Assembly (NCBI GenBank): GCA_964470345.1
Contig: CAYYBE010000005.1
Coordinates: 1 to 64,000, forward strand
Length of the DNA stretch: 64,000 bases
DNA from: CAYYBE01 sp964470345
GTDB lineage: Bacteria > Babelota > Babeliae > Babelales > Babelaceae
Reading direction: 5' to 3'
Of the stretch, positions 28,321-37,065 are shown in pieces (the first letter of the stretch is position 1; every line of letters starts with the position of its first letter). The notes beneath the pieces are model-generated. The model saw nothing but the letters and a program-made list of their open reading frames with translations. It made no database searches and was not told the origin of the DNA. Position numbers and translations under genes: made by a program.

Positions 28321-28695
28321 ATGAAAACAGAACAACGCTTTTTTGGTGATACAGGCGAAGCTGCCATTGTCGAGTACCTACAAAACGAGGGGTACGACAT
28401 TTACGCCCGCAATTTCCAGACTCGTGGTGGTGAAGTTGATATTGTTGCACGCAAAGGTGAAGTTCTAGCGTTTGTTGAAGTAAAGACACGCCGCGTTGAG
28501 TCCTTCGCGCTTTCTGAAGTAGTGACCATTTCTAAGCAACGCAAAATTATTCGGGCCGCGCGAGCTTATCTTTTTCGGTATCGCATGAGTGATGTAGTTA
28601 TCCGTTTTGATGTAGCGATCTTGACCGGTGATGCCCGTACGTGGAAACTCAACTATATTCCTAATGCCTTTACGGCGCCTGAAGGTATTGTATGA
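28321..28695 (+). CDS. yraN: YraN-family endonuclease-fold protein (UPF0102)
   Basis: 124 residues. The family core is intact: an N-terminal GDTGEAAIVEYLQNEGY helix, then ARNFQTRGGEVDIVARKGEVLAFVEVKTRR. The E, D and EVK residues form the PD-(D/E)XK nuclease site. The family is linked to DNA processing in bacteria, but its exact task is unclear. It overlaps the next gene by 4 nt (ATGA). Confidence 0.93.
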   Translation: MKTEQRFFGDTGEAAIVEYLQNEGYDIYARNFQTRGGEVDIVARKGEVLAFVEVKTRRVESFALSEVVTISKQRKIIRAARAYLFRYRMSDVVIRFDVAILTGDARTWKLNYIPNAFTAPEGIV

Positions 28696-29306
28696 ATGCG
28701 CATCTTAAACGGCTGTTAACGGGGTTGTTTTTGTTATGTGCTGGGTGGGCTTTGTGGTTTTTTGCGCCACCGTTGGTAATTTCTTTGGTGATTGGAGCCG
28801 TTCTTGGTTCTATTTTGGTTCTTGAATGGCCTACTTTTCACTTGTGGTGGTTAACACCAATCTACCCCGTAGCTCCCTTTCTTTTGCTGATTGCGCTTAA
28901 TCAAAGCTGGTATCGTGACGTGTTGCTCTTCTTAAGTGTTATTACCTTTGCCCATGACACGGGAGCCTATCTGGTGGGAACATGGGTGGGCAAACATAAA
29001 ATTTCCCCGATAAGCCCCAAAAAGAGCTGGGAGGGCTTTGTCGGTGGGTACTGTTTTTCATTGGTGGTAGCGGTTTTTATCTGTTATTATACTCATGTGC
29101 ACATTTTTCCAGTAATTCCTCTTCTAGTTCTTGTTTATAATTTTGCAGCCCTTGGCGGTGATCTGTTTGAGTCATACCTTAAGCGTCGGGTTGGGCTTAA
29201 AGATTCAGGGAACTTGTTGCCGGGACATGGGGGATTGCTCGATCGTTTTGATTCGCTTTTGGCGGTTATTGTTGTATTTTATTGCCTCAGATGGCTAGCC
29301 TGTTAA
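28692..29306 (+). CDS. cdsA: Phosphatidate cytidylyltransferase
   Basis: 204 residues, shorter than the usual 270-285: the N-terminal helices are reduced. It makes CDP-diacylglycerol from phosphatidate and CTP in the inner membrane. The C-terminal signature is present (SYLKRRVGLKDSGNLLPGHG, then GLLDRFDSL), as are the earlier DTGAYLVGTWVGKHKISP and SPKKSWEGFVGG motifs. About six membrane helices. Catalytic residues appear intact, so it is probably a compact but working enzyme. Confidence 0.93.
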   Translation: MNAHLKRLLTGLFLLCAGWALWFFAPPLVISLVIGAVLGSILVLEWPTFHLWWLTPIYPVAPFLLLIALNQSWYRDVLLFLSVITFAHDTGAYLVGTWVGKHKISPISPKKSWEGFVGGYCFSLVVAVFICYYTHVHIFPVIPLLVLVYNFAALGGDLFESYLKRRVGLKDSGNLLPGHGGLLDRFDSLLAVIVVFYCLRWLAC

Positions 29307-29349
29307 GTTGAGAGACGAGAAGCCTATTGATGCCTATAAAGGAGCCCTG

Positions 29350-29685
29350 ATGTTAAAAAAAATCTGTATTTTGGGAAGTTGTGTGTTGGTGGTCAGTGTA
29401 ATGCATTGCTCGCAAGTTGCACGTAAGGTTACTCCTTTGACGGTGCCGGTTGCCGAAATTGCTGAGGCAGTGTTTGCGAGAAATCGCGATCTTACGGTTA
29501 ATGCGCAAAAAAGTGACGTGAATAAAAGTGTTCAGCCAACGGTGTGGTTGGCCAAGCATACAAGAAAGAAGGCATTTGTCTTCAATACAGGTTCTACTGC
29601 TACGGCTACGCAACCAACTGAGAAAAAAGAGAACGAAACTCAACCCCAAAAACAAGAAGTAGCTGTTACAACAACTAAAAATTAA
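29350..29685 (+). CDS. Small secreted protein, unknown
   Basis: 111 residues from ATG 29350, chosen for AAAGGAG 6 nt upstream and a signal peptide (MLKKICILGSCVLVVSVMHC); the frame is open 42 nt further upstream. The mature part is low-complexity: basic in the middle, Thr/Glu/Gln-rich at the end. No domain recognised. It resembles the following gene in size and style; both may be small periplasmic or exported proteins. Confidence 0.65.
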   Translation: MLKKICILGSCVLVVSVMHCSQVARKVTPLTVPVAEIAEAVFARNRDLTVNAQKSDVNKSVQPTVWLAKHTRKKAFVFNTGSTATATQPTEKKENETQPQKQEVAVTTTKN

Positions 29686-29713
29686 TTCTGTATAAATCGT
29701 GTAAAGAAAGAGA

Positions 29714-30166
29714 ATGTCGATGATTAAAAAAATATATGCTATGGCAACGATCATGTTTGCGGCAAATGCACTTTACGGGTCACAGGTTCGCATAGAGCTT
29801 GTTACGCCCCAACAGGTGGCGGTTCACAAAGAGCAACTTACAAGCGCAAAGCCAAAAGATACGTTTTCGCTTCCTGCAATCAGAATAAGTAAGCCACAAA
29901 AAGTGACTACATCTCCACAGCAGCGTGTTGTTAAACTCCCCTTAATTGGAAATGGGGTATTAACAACTATGGCGGTCATTGCAAGAAAAAGAAGAAACAG
30001 TGAAGCAGAAGAACAGAAAAACGAACAGCAAGATGAAGAACGCTTTTCAGATGATTCACACCATTCGAGCCCTCGCTCTGAAGGGGTATCGTTTCTTGCA
30101 AATGTTGTGACCTTCGATGATGGCGCAACTATGGAAAACAGCGAGAAAGAAACATCGAAGGCGTAG
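29714..30166 (+). CDS. Small secreted protein with acidic tail, unknown
   Basis: 150 residues with a signal peptide (MSMIKKIYAMATIMFAANAL, cleavage near YGS). The mature protein is Lys/Gln-rich, then strongly charged (EEQKNEQQDEERFSDDSHH) and probably disordered. No family recognised. It lies 15 nt before the queuosine-precursor transporter gene. Confidence 0.65.
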   Translation: MSMIKKIYAMATIMFAANALYGSQVRIELVTPQQVAVHKEQLTSAKPKDTFSLPAIRISKPQKVTTSPQQRVVKLPLIGNGVLTTMAVIARKRRNSEAEEQKNEQQDEERFSDDSHHSSPRSEGVSFLANVVTFDDGATMENSEKETSKA

Positions 30167-30181
30167 TATTTTGGGATAGGC

Positions 30182-30847
30182 ATGATCAACGAACTTATTT
30201 TTTTATTCTATAGTTTGACCGTTGCGCTGTTGGTAGGTGGAGCAACGTTGCTTGGGTATGAGGCGCTTGTCGCGCTTATGACCCTGTTGGCTGTTTGCAT
30301 GAATTTACTGGTCACCAAGCAAATTCTGTTTTTTGGCTGGCAGGCAACAGCGGCCGATGCATTGAGTATCGGGGCAGTGCTCTGTACCAATATGATTCAA
30401 GAATTTTTTGGAACAGAAAGAGCCAAGCGTGCGGTATGGTTGAGCTTTGCTGGATTTATAGGAGCAACGGTGATTTTTATGATTCACTGTGCCTATATTC
30501 CTAGTGGCGTTGATACAATGCAAGGCCATTGTTTGGCGCTCTTTTGCCCATTGCCACGTATCGGTATTGCATCGCTTATTGCCTATCTGATTACCCAACT
30601 GTGTGACCGATATTTGTATGCAAAGCTTATGGTGCTTACCCACAAGCGTTATTTTTTGCTGCGTAATATTGGAATTACTGCCAGTACCCAGCTCTTAGAT
30701 ACAGTACTGTTTGGTGTTTTAGGGCTGTATGGCATGGTCGACAATCTTGCGAGTGTGCTGTTTGTTAGTTATGTGATCAAGCTTTGTTCGTTGCTCTTAA
30801 TTGTTCCTGCATTATCTTTAATGAAGAAAGTTATAACTCGTGAATAA
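30182..30847 (+). CDS. yhhQ: Queuosine precursor transporter (YhhQ/DUF165 family)
   Basis: 221 residues, six or seven membrane helices. Family features: an early NLLVTKQILFFGWQATAADA segment, then an NMIQEFFG motif after helix 3. It imports queuosine precursors (7-deazaguanine bases, queuine or preQ1/preQ0). The stop overlaps the start of tgt by 8 nt, so importer and enzyme are co-translated: a compact salvage unit. No de novo queuosine genes are seen in the window. Confidence 0.9.
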   Translation: MINELIFLFYSLTVALLVGGATLLGYEALVALMTLLAVCMNLLVTKQILFFGWQATAADALSIGAVLCTNMIQEFFGTERAKRAVWLSFAGFIGATVIFMIHCAYIPSGVDTMQGHCLALFCPLPRIGIASLIAYLITQLCDRYLYAKLMVLTHKRYFLLRNIGITASTQLLDTVLFGVLGLYGMVDNLASVLFVSYVIKLCSLLLIVPALSLMKKVITRE

Positions 30848-31970
30848 GCCCCTGTTTGAGCTCGTGCATCAATCAAAAAAATCATTAGCTCGTGTTGGCC
30901 GTATTCATACTGCCCACGGTGTTATAGAGACGCCTAATTTTGTTCCTGTTGCAACCAATGCAACAATCAAAGCAGTTGAGCCGACAATGCTTGAATCGCT
31001 TGGTGCCCAGCTTATCTTTTGTAATACGTACCATTTGCTCTTGCATCCCGGACCAGAAATCGTTGCACAAGCAGGGGGGCTTCATTCGTTTATGCACCGC
31101 ACGATGCCGATTATTACCGATTCAGGTGGATTTCAGGTCTTTAGCTTGGCCTACGGTGGCGTGCATGATGAGCTCAAAAGTCGTGGGCAGAAGAAAAATG
31201 CGGGCTCGGTCATAAAAATTTCAGAAGAAGGGGTCCTGTTCCGCTCCTATCGCGATGGGCAATCTTTGCTGTTAACGCCAGAAAGTTCTGTGCAGGCGCA
31301 AAAGATGTTGGGTGCGGATATTATTATTCCGCTTGATGAATTGCCTCCCTATCATATTAACGCGCATGATCTTAAACGTTCACTTGAGCGTACCCACCGC
31401 TGGGAAGCCCGTTCATTGGCAGAGCATACCAAAGACCGAAAGCACCAAGTAATGTTTGCGGTGGTGCATGGCGGGGTTGACCCTGCATTTCGTTTGCAAA
31501 GTGTTCGTTTTTTGGCCAGTGCTGGATTTGATGGCTTTGCTATCGGGGGAAGTTTAGGGAAAAATCGGGAAGAGATGGTGGCGATGTTGACGCAGTTAAT
31601 GCCAGAAGTTCCGACCGATGCACCACGCCATTTGCTAGGCATTGGCGATATTCCGTCACTTGATGCCTGTGTGCCGCTTGGCTTAGATACCTTCGACAGT
31701 TCTCACCCAACGCGCTGCGCGCGCCATGGGTTGATTTTGAGTTGGAAAGGGGATATCAAGATCATGCAGTCGTGCTATAAAGATCTTTTCCGTCCGATTG
31801 ACGAAACGTGCACTTGTCCAACCTGTCAAAATTACACGCTTGCCTATATACACCACCTATTTAAAGCGCATGAAATTACCGGTCTTATGCTCGCCTCGGT
31901 GCACAACATTCACTATATGATGGAACGCATGCGCTGGTATCGTCAGCAGATCTTGGAAGACAGGATCTAG
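30840..31970 (+). CDS. tgt: tRNA-guanine transglycosylase
   Basis: 376 residues from GTG 30840. It exchanges guanine-34 of certain tRNAs for a 7-deazaguanine base. The general-acid/base Asp is in TDSGGFQVFSL, the nucleophile Asp in DTFDSSHPTR, and zinc ligands in CTCPTC plus a His about 27 residues on. Two positions that in bacterial enzymes favour preQ1 are changed: the loop LAVGE is here SLGKN (Val233 becomes Gly in Zymomonas numbering), and the Cys after DE is Leu (DELPP). Eukaryotic, queuine-using enzymes also have Gly at 233, so direct queuine salvage is plausible. Confidence 0.96.
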   Translation: MNKPLFELVHQSKKSLARVGRIHTAHGVIETPNFVPVATNATIKAVEPTMLESLGAQLIFCNTYHLLLHPGPEIVAQAGGLHSFMHRTMPIITDSGGFQVFSLAYGGVHDELKSRGQKKNAGSVIKISEEGVLFRSYRDGQSLLLTPESSVQAQKMLGADIIIPLDELPPYHINAHDLKRSLERTHRWEARSLAEHTKDRKHQVMFAVVHGGVDPAFRLQSVRFLASAGFDGFAIGGSLGKNREEMVAMLTQLMPEVPTDAPRHLLGIGDIPSLDACVPLGLDTFDSSHPTRCARHGLILSWKGDIKIMQSCYKDLFRPIDETCTCPTCQNYTLAYIHHLFKAHEITGLMLASVHNIHYMMERMRWYRQQILEDRI

Positions 31971-31973
31971 CTT

Positions 31974-33137
31974 TTAGCTTGCAATGCCGGCTAGGAGGCT
32001 TTCTTTTTGTTTCTTTTGCTCTTCTTGGCTCAGCGTTTCAAGCTCAGGCTTGCAGCATTTCGGGTTAGGGCACTCATTCTTTCTTTTTATATTCCATCGT
32101 TTACGCCAGTGAGCAATGCAGTCCATATGGAATGCTTGATGACAGTTTTTGCACCAATAGACAGGTTGCCCTGAGGTAATCTGTTTTGGGCAGGAATAAA
32201 AAGGACGATATCGGAAAAACCATTCGTGACCTTGAAACAGGCATTGCTTGTTGGGGCATTTGATGGAGTTTTCTCTGCATTTGAGTTTTTCCTGTTCTAA
32301 TTGTTTCAGTTCTTGAGGAGCCGCTGCTTGTTCTTTTTTAAGTTGTTTTGCAGCTTCCGCTTCTTCTAATTGTTCAAATTCTTTTACAGTCGCTTCTAGG
32401 CCAATCTGTTGTTCAGCATCGGCCATATATTTTTTAGCGCTCTCCTTGCTGCTGGTAACGCCGATTCCTTTTTTATACATATAGGCGATCTTGACGTTCG
32501 CTTCTGGATATTCGTTTGCGCATTCTTTTAAATAGTTAAGTGCCGTGAAGATGCGGGGTTGTGAGGGTTGTTCGGCAGACAGATATTCATTGGCAACGTG
32601 CCACTGTGCATCAGCATTACCTAATTTTGCGGCGAGAGGATAGAAATAAGCAGCCTTGTCAGTGTCTTTTCTCTTTACTGCGTGCGTGTAACCTTCCGCC
32701 AGGGCAAAGGCGGTATCACCATCATTTTTGGCTAATTGTTCCTGCTTTTTGAGCTCTGACTCGGGAGCGCTATCTACGTACTGTTGGCACGCGAGTTTGT
32801 AATAATGAGCTCTGTCAGCTTCTCCGTTATCGATTGCTCCATAGTGCTCACATAGTGCGAATGAAGCTGCGTAATCTCCATGATCTGAATCGCTTTTAAG
32901 GGCAGAGATCTTTCTGGCTGTTTCCAGGTCTGCGGGGAAAACGGTCGAAGATATACTTGCTCGATACGGTGAGCTGTTTGGAGCATCAGTGCTTTTTGCG
33001 CGCACTTGAATTACGGTAGGGTGCGGTGTTGACTGCGGTGATCTTTCTGTTGCAGCTTGCGATGGGCAGAGTGGTGACGCTCCTCCTAAAAGCAGAGAGA
33101 GCGTGGTGAGCGCAACTGTTTTTTGTACTGATTTCAT
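31974..33137 (-). CDS. Secreted Sel1-repeat protein with C-terminal C4HC3 zinc finger (A)
   Basis: 387 residues from ATG 33137 (AAGGG upstream; the longer frame is rejected). Signal peptide MKSVQKTVALTTLSLLLGGA, then a Ser/Thr/Pro-rich linker and Sel1/TPR-like helical repeats (about residues 85-240, with AxLGNADAQWHVA and IAYMYKKGIGV phrases). A Lys/Glu-rich helix leads to a zinc finger (about 294-363). Its pattern is C-x12-C-x2-C-x4-H-x2-C-x15-C-x4-C, with an upstream CPNKQC pair, matching RING-variant/PHD folds. An exported host-acting ubiquitin-ligase-like effector is a reasonable guess, but no activity can be read from the sequence. Confidence 0.75.
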   Translation of the reverse strand: MKSVQKTVALTTLSLLLGGASPLCPSQAATERSPQSTPHPTVIQVRAKSTDAPNSSPYRASISSTVFPADLETARKISALKSDSDHGDYAASFALCEHYGAIDNGEADRAHYYKLACQQYVDSAPESELKKQEQLAKNDGDTAFALAEGYTHAVKRKDTDKAAYFYPLAAKLGNADAQWHVANEYLSAEQPSQPRIFTALNYLKECANEYPEANVKIAYMYKKGIGVTSSKESAKKYMADAEQQIGLEATVKEFEQLEEAEAAKQLKKEQAAAPQELKQLEQEKLKCRENSIKCPNKQCLFQGHEWFFRYRPFYSCPKQITSGQPVYWCKNCHQAFHMDCIAHWRKRWNIKRKNECPNPKCCKPELETLSQEEQKKQKESLLAGIAS

Positions 33138-33160
33138 GGGAACCCTTTGGTGTGTAAGTT

Positions 33161-34159
33161 TTAACTTTTCTTTGTTGTTGCCGGCGTGTATACGGTACCA
33201 AAAAGTAGCGGCCAGGTATAATTGTGGCACCGGGCGGCAGGGCAACTGACCGTTTCATTGGCTTCAAATCCCTGTTGATTAACATGTTTTCTTAAACATC
33301 CCGAGTGAAATACTCTATCACAGGTGTCGCACATATGAATTGGTTCCCCATCACTGAAAGCATTCTGGCAAAAAAGACATGTTTTATTGGTACAGGTAAC
33401 GCGAATTGGTTCGGTTTGGAGGCCGAAGTGTTTCTGGACTAACTCTTTTTCCCAATAGGTTTCAATTTCATCGGGATTATGCTGAATGGCGCGTGCTTCT
33501 TCTAGTAAGGCTTGAGAGGTCTCTTCGTTTTCTAGAATTTCTCTTCTCTGATCATGATTGACGCCGTAGCCGTGTCCATAGAGATAGGCAAGCCGTATTT
33601 TGGCCCAAGGATTACCCTGTTTTGCGGAAGCTTCGCACAGCTTAAATCCTTTTTGGCGTGCATACGGGATTGTCGAATCTCCTGTGAGATAGCATATTGC
33701 GAGGTACAACTGAGCTGGAGCATGTTTTTGTTGTACGGAGAGTAGGAGCTGTTCGTGCGCTTTGTCGTACTGTTTTGCCTTAATAGAGTCTAAGGCACGG
33801 TCAAAGGACTTTTCCCCCTCTGTTTGTACGTGAGATTCGAGCCGTTTGATCCGTTCTTCGATTTGATTAAGTTGAACATAGATCCGAGCATCTCTTTTCG
33901 CTGCGGTTCGACTTGTGGAAAAAGTTGCTGATTGAGATGCCTGTGAACTTGAAGCCCATGAATCTGTCGTGCTGCTTGAGCTTTGAGCGCCATTTTGTTG
34001 CATGTTGTTTGTTATAACCAAATTGTTAAACTGCAGAAACGGTATGAATATAAGTGTTGCAGGAATATTGGTGCTTCTTGCTTGAGTTCCAAGTAGTTCT
34101 TGTGAAGTAGCGCCTAGAAATGCTAATGTAACGACGAGTGTTTTTTGTACTATGTTCAT
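33161..34159 (-). CDS. Secreted Sel1-repeat protein with C-terminal C4HC3 zinc finger (B)
   Basis: 332 residues; ATG 34159 with AGGAAA upstream and a signal peptide (MNIVQKTLVVTLAFLGATS). A short coiled stretch (about 90-115) precedes Sel1-like repeats (SIKAKQYDKAHEQLLLSV; IRLAYLYGHGYGV). The finger (about 256-311) is C-x2-C-x12-C-x2-C-x4-H-x2-C-x17-C-x4-C. It shares a C-[TP]-NK-x-CLF start with paralog A, where about 14 extra residues split the first pair. Next to A (23 nt) and a third Sel1 paralog (17 nt), so the three form one operon. Confidence 0.75.
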   Translation of the reverse strand: MNIVQKTLVVTLAFLGATSQELLGTQARSTNIPATLIFIPFLQFNNLVITNNMQQNGAQSSSSTTDSWASSSQASQSATFSTSRTAAKRDARIYVQLNQIEERIKRLESHVQTEGEKSFDRALDSIKAKQYDKAHEQLLLSVQQKHAPAQLYLAICYLTGDSTIPYARQKGFKLCEASAKQGNPWAKIRLAYLYGHGYGVNHDQRREILENEETSQALLEEARAIQHNPDEIETYWEKELVQKHFGLQTEPIRVTCTNKTCLFCQNAFSDGEPIHMCDTCDRVFHSGCLRKHVNQQGFEANETVSCPAARCHNYTWPLLFGTVYTPATTKKS

Positions 34160-34176
34160 GCGGTTTCCTGCTGGGC

Positions 34177-35244
34177 TTAAAGACCTAATTTAATGGTGTC
34201 ATGTAAATATTCAAGATTGAGCTCAACAGCTTCTGGCTCTTCCTGGTAACTAGCACTTGTAGCAAGCAAGCTTTGAGCAAGTTCAGCATTTTTCTCTGCG
34301 CCAATCCCATACTGGTAACAATAGGCCCGTAAGATTTTTGCGTCATCAAGCTTTGCTGAGGCTGCGATGAGCAAACGGAGCGCTTCTTTGTGTCGCTTTA
34401 ATAAGAGATAATTGATGCTGAGATAGGTTTGGGAAAGAGCATCGCCTTGTTCAGCGGCTTTTTCGTAAAGATCTATTGATTCGTTACTGTTTTTTTCTTT
34501 ACCTTCTAATCCATGTTCATAGCAAATTGCCTCAAATCGTGTGGCAAGACTCTCGTCTTCTGGAACAGTTGTGTTCAATGTTTTTTTGATGACGAAAGAT
34601 CGTTTTATTCTATTGGTCCAAATGCCTAAATACTCTTCTTGCTTAGACGAAAACGTTGGAGCGCTTTTGATCGGTTCAGTGGTGACGGCTGTCGGAGTAC
34701 TGGCGACTTCTGGCGCTGCAGCAGCTGATGCTGAGCTGGTGCTTTGAGGGTTGTTTTGAGAGCCTGTTTGTATTACGGGAGTGCTGAGTGTATGTTGTGC
34801 TGCCTCGCTCAGAGCGAGAGCGGCTAATTTTGAGCTGAGCTCTTTTATGTGCGCGATTGCGTTTGCATCAGGTGTGCTACTTGGAAGAGGTCTTGTATCT
34901 GCTGGTGTGGAGATCGCCGAGCTTGAGCTTTGGCTGTTGTGCGCAGTAGTTCCCTGCAATGCCGACATTACTGATTGCGGGATATAGAGTACGCCGTTTT
35001 TCTTATCGGATTTCCGGAATGTAATCGCTTCACGTGATTGCTGTCCATTAAATGCTTTGGTGTCAAAAAAAATATTAAAGCTTTCTGGAAATTCATCAAA
35101 TTGCAGCTCGGGGCAGGGGCTCGCCGTATTTGAACGTGAACCTTCTTGCGATTGTCTCGGGGTCATTTGGGCTGCAGTAAGCACAGAAGATCCGACGCAT
35201 AAGAAAAGTAACGTAATCAATGTATTGCAGTACAGAGTTTTCAT
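34177..35244 (-). CDS. Secreted Sel1-repeat protein without zinc finger
   Basis: 355 residues; ATG 35244 with AAGGAA upstream. Signal peptide MKTLYCNTLITLLFLCVGSS, then a long Ser/Ala/Thr-rich linker (about 100-190) and Sel1-type repeats (residues about 225-335; ICYEHGLEGKEKNSNESI, LRAYCYQYGIGAEKNAELAQ). It has the same plan as its two downstream neighbours but ends after the repeats. It is first in the operon, behind a good promoter. Sel1 proteins of host-associated bacteria often act at the host interface. Confidence 0.75.
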   Translation of the reverse strand: MKTLYCNTLITLLFLCVGSSVLTAAQMTPRQSQEGSRSNTASPCPELQFDEFPESFNIFFDTKAFNGQQSREAITFRKSDKKNGVLYIPQSVMSALQGTTAHNSQSSSSAISTPADTRPLPSSTPDANAIAHIKELSSKLAALALSEAAQHTLSTPVIQTGSQNNPQSTSSASAAAAPEVASTPTAVTTEPIKSAPTFSSKQEEYLGIWTNRIKRSFVIKKTLNTTVPEDESLATRFEAICYEHGLEGKEKNSNESIDLYEKAAEQGDALSQTYLSINYLLLKRHKEALRLLIAASAKLDDAKILRAYCYQYGIGAEKNAELAQSLLATSASYQEEPEAVELNLEYLHDTIKLGL

Positions 35245-35339
35245 ACGGTTCCTTTATGTGGTACGACCTGGGTTAAGGGTCGAGGTGATTTTGGGGTGTC
35301 TTATTGTATGGTAGCGGTTTCTAAGTGTTTCTACTACCT

Positions 35340-35367
35340 ATTTTACTATAAAAATTCAGCTTGTCAA
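35340..35367 (-). promoter_or_regulatory. Sigma-70-like promoter for the Sel1 operon
   Basis: On the minus strand TTGACA (35362-35367) is followed after 16 nt by TAAAAT (35340-35345), a five-of-six -10 match. The leader to the ATG at 35244 is about 90 nt. Confidence 0.7.
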
Positions 35368-35492
35368 TAACCGTCCTTCTGGGTGTATAGGGGTAGGACG
35401 ATTTGCTTGCCGACGCCCGCAGGTTGTTGGCGGGTTTCTTCACAAACAAGTAAACTAGAAGAATCGTACAGTTTTTACTGAAAGAATAGATG

Positions 35493-36275
35493 ATGAGCAT
35501 CAAACAGATTATGTCTCTTGATAACCCCCTGATTAAGCGGGTGGTTGATCTCCATGATAAAAAGGGTAGATCGATTAATCGCCAATGCTTTGTAGAAGGG
35601 CTTCGCGCCAATACTACCTTTGTACAGGCAGGCATGAGCCTTTCTCACTTGTTTGTTACTAAAGAGACTTTAGCGCACGTTTCTTCGCTTTGCCCACAAG
35701 ACAAGCTTATTCTTGTTTCTGAAGCAGTCATGAAAAAAATCTCTTTGAGCACAACGCCCAGCGGCATTGTTGGTGTCTTTTATATTCCTGATACCCCAAC
35801 AGCACAAGAGCTTTCTGCCGGCTTGGTTTTGGTTCAAATTCAGGATCCCGGCAACATGGGGACGTTAATCCGTACCGCCGTAGCGCTTGATAGGAAATCG
35901 ATCGTTATTGTTGAGGGGGTCGACCCATGGAGCCCTAAAGTGATTCAGGCCTCTGCCGGAACCGTCGCTCTGGCAAAGATCTTTATTTGGAGCTGGCAGG
36001 AGTTGCTCACCCATAAAGGGGATGTATCGCTTTGCGCATTGGTGGTTACTGGAGGCAAAGCGCCTACCGAACTTGCTTTAGGTAAAAGCTTATTGGTTGT
36101 TGGAAATGAAGCCCATGGCTTGCCACAAGCCTTACAGCAGAAATGTGATACCTTGTTGACCTTGCCGATGCCCGGCGGTGCTGAGAGCTTGAATGCGGCA
36201 GTTGCTGGGGCCATTGCCCTCTATTGCGCTTGGTCGCAAGCAAACGAAACTGATAAAGGAGACGTTATCGCATGA
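35493..36275 (+). CDS. TrmH/SpoU-family RNA 2'-O-methyltransferase
   Basis: About 260 residues (two adjacent ATGs, 35490 and 35493). N-terminal substrate-binding part (IKQIMSLDNPLIKRVVDLHDKKGR), then the trefoil-knot SPOUT catalytic domain: QIQDPGNMGTLIRTA (motif 1), LLVVGNEAHGLP (motif 2) and LPMPGGAESLNAAVAGAIALY (motif 3). It probably methylates a ribose in rRNA, as RlmB does; the exact site is unknown. It overlaps the next gene by 4 nt. Confidence 0.93.
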   Translation: MSIKQIMSLDNPLIKRVVDLHDKKGRSINRQCFVEGLRANTTFVQAGMSLSHLFVTKETLAHVSSLCPQDKLILVSEAVMKKISLSTTPSGIVGVFYIPDTPTAQELSAGLVLVQIQDPGNMGTLIRTAVALDRKSIVIVEGVDPWSPKVIQASAGTVALAKIFIWSWQELLTHKGDVSLCALVVTGGKAPTELALGKSLLVVGNEAHGLPQALQQKCDTLLTLPMPGGAESLNAAVAGAIALYCAWSQANETDKGDVIA

Positions 36276-37051
36276 GAGTATGTCCGCTTTGTTCTTCGGA
36301 GAAATCGAGCCCTTTTATGAGCCCAACCGCTTGGAATAATCGGCATGGCGTTGAACTGCGCCGCTGCTTGTCATGCTCATTTGTCTTAAGCGCTGAAGCA
36401 GATTATACCTATGAAGAGATCGGTCAAGAATGTTCTGCTCTACAGGAAGCTGCTATTCGGCGTGCTCTGCAGCAGCAACGTATACCTGCGCTTTGCGATG
36501 AGCTTATTCAAAAAACAAAACTTTGTACGGGCGATACTGTTTTAGATTTTGGCTGCGGCATTGGACTGAGCGCACTCTGCATGCAAGAACGGGGCTTTGC
36601 GGTTCGTGGAGTTGAAGTGTCGCAAGTCTATTTACAAAAGCATCGGGAACTTGGTCTTGTAACCGCTGAGTCAGTTCGACAGATTTCACAAGCGCGAGAG
36701 GGGTTTGATCTTGTTCTTCTCAAAGATGTTTTGGAGCATATTCCTAAACCGCTGCCTCTTTTGCAAGAAGTGCTTACTTGTGTAAAACCAGGAAAATATC
36801 TCTATATTCGCGTTCCCAATCGCTTTCATTATCCTTTCCATTGGTCGATTGATACGAAAACCCACGTCAACCATTTTGCGCCCAAGGATCTTGATCGCAT
36901 TTTGCGTGAAAACGGTTTGAAAAAAATTGATTTTATTAATGTCTACGATGTGAGCTCTCGAGCGGGAAAACTCTATCACGCCCTTATGTGGCCGGTTCGG
37001 TCATATATTCCCCTCTACCACCAGATCTCATCTCTTTACCAAAAAGTATAA
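36272..37051 (+). CDS. Class I SAM-dependent methyltransferase with N-terminal zinc ribbon
   Basis: 259 residues. An N-terminal CPLC...CLSC pair suggests a zinc ribbon (about residues 4-38). The methyltransferase core shows motif I VLDFGCGIGLSALCMQERGF (about 90), an acidic GVEVS at the end of strand 2, and LLKDVLEHIPKPLPLLQEV. This resembles methyltransferases acting on sugars or lipids (UbiG/type 12 group). The substrate is unknown. It is coupled to the TrmH-like gene by an ATGA overlap. Confidence 0.87.
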   Translation: MRVCPLCSSEKSSPFMSPTAWNNRHGVELRRCLSCSFVLSAEADYTYEEIGQECSALQEAAIRRALQQQRIPALCDELIQKTKLCTGDTVLDFGCGIGLSALCMQERGFAVRGVEVSQVYLQKHRELGLVTAESVRQISQAREGFDLVLLKDVLEHIPKPLPLLQEVLTCVKPGKYLYIRVPNRFHYPFHWSIDTKTHVNHFAPKDLDRILRENGLKKIDFINVYDVSSRAGKLYHALMWPVRSYIPLYHQISSLYQKV

Positions 37052-37065
37052 CCTCAAGGATTCCT

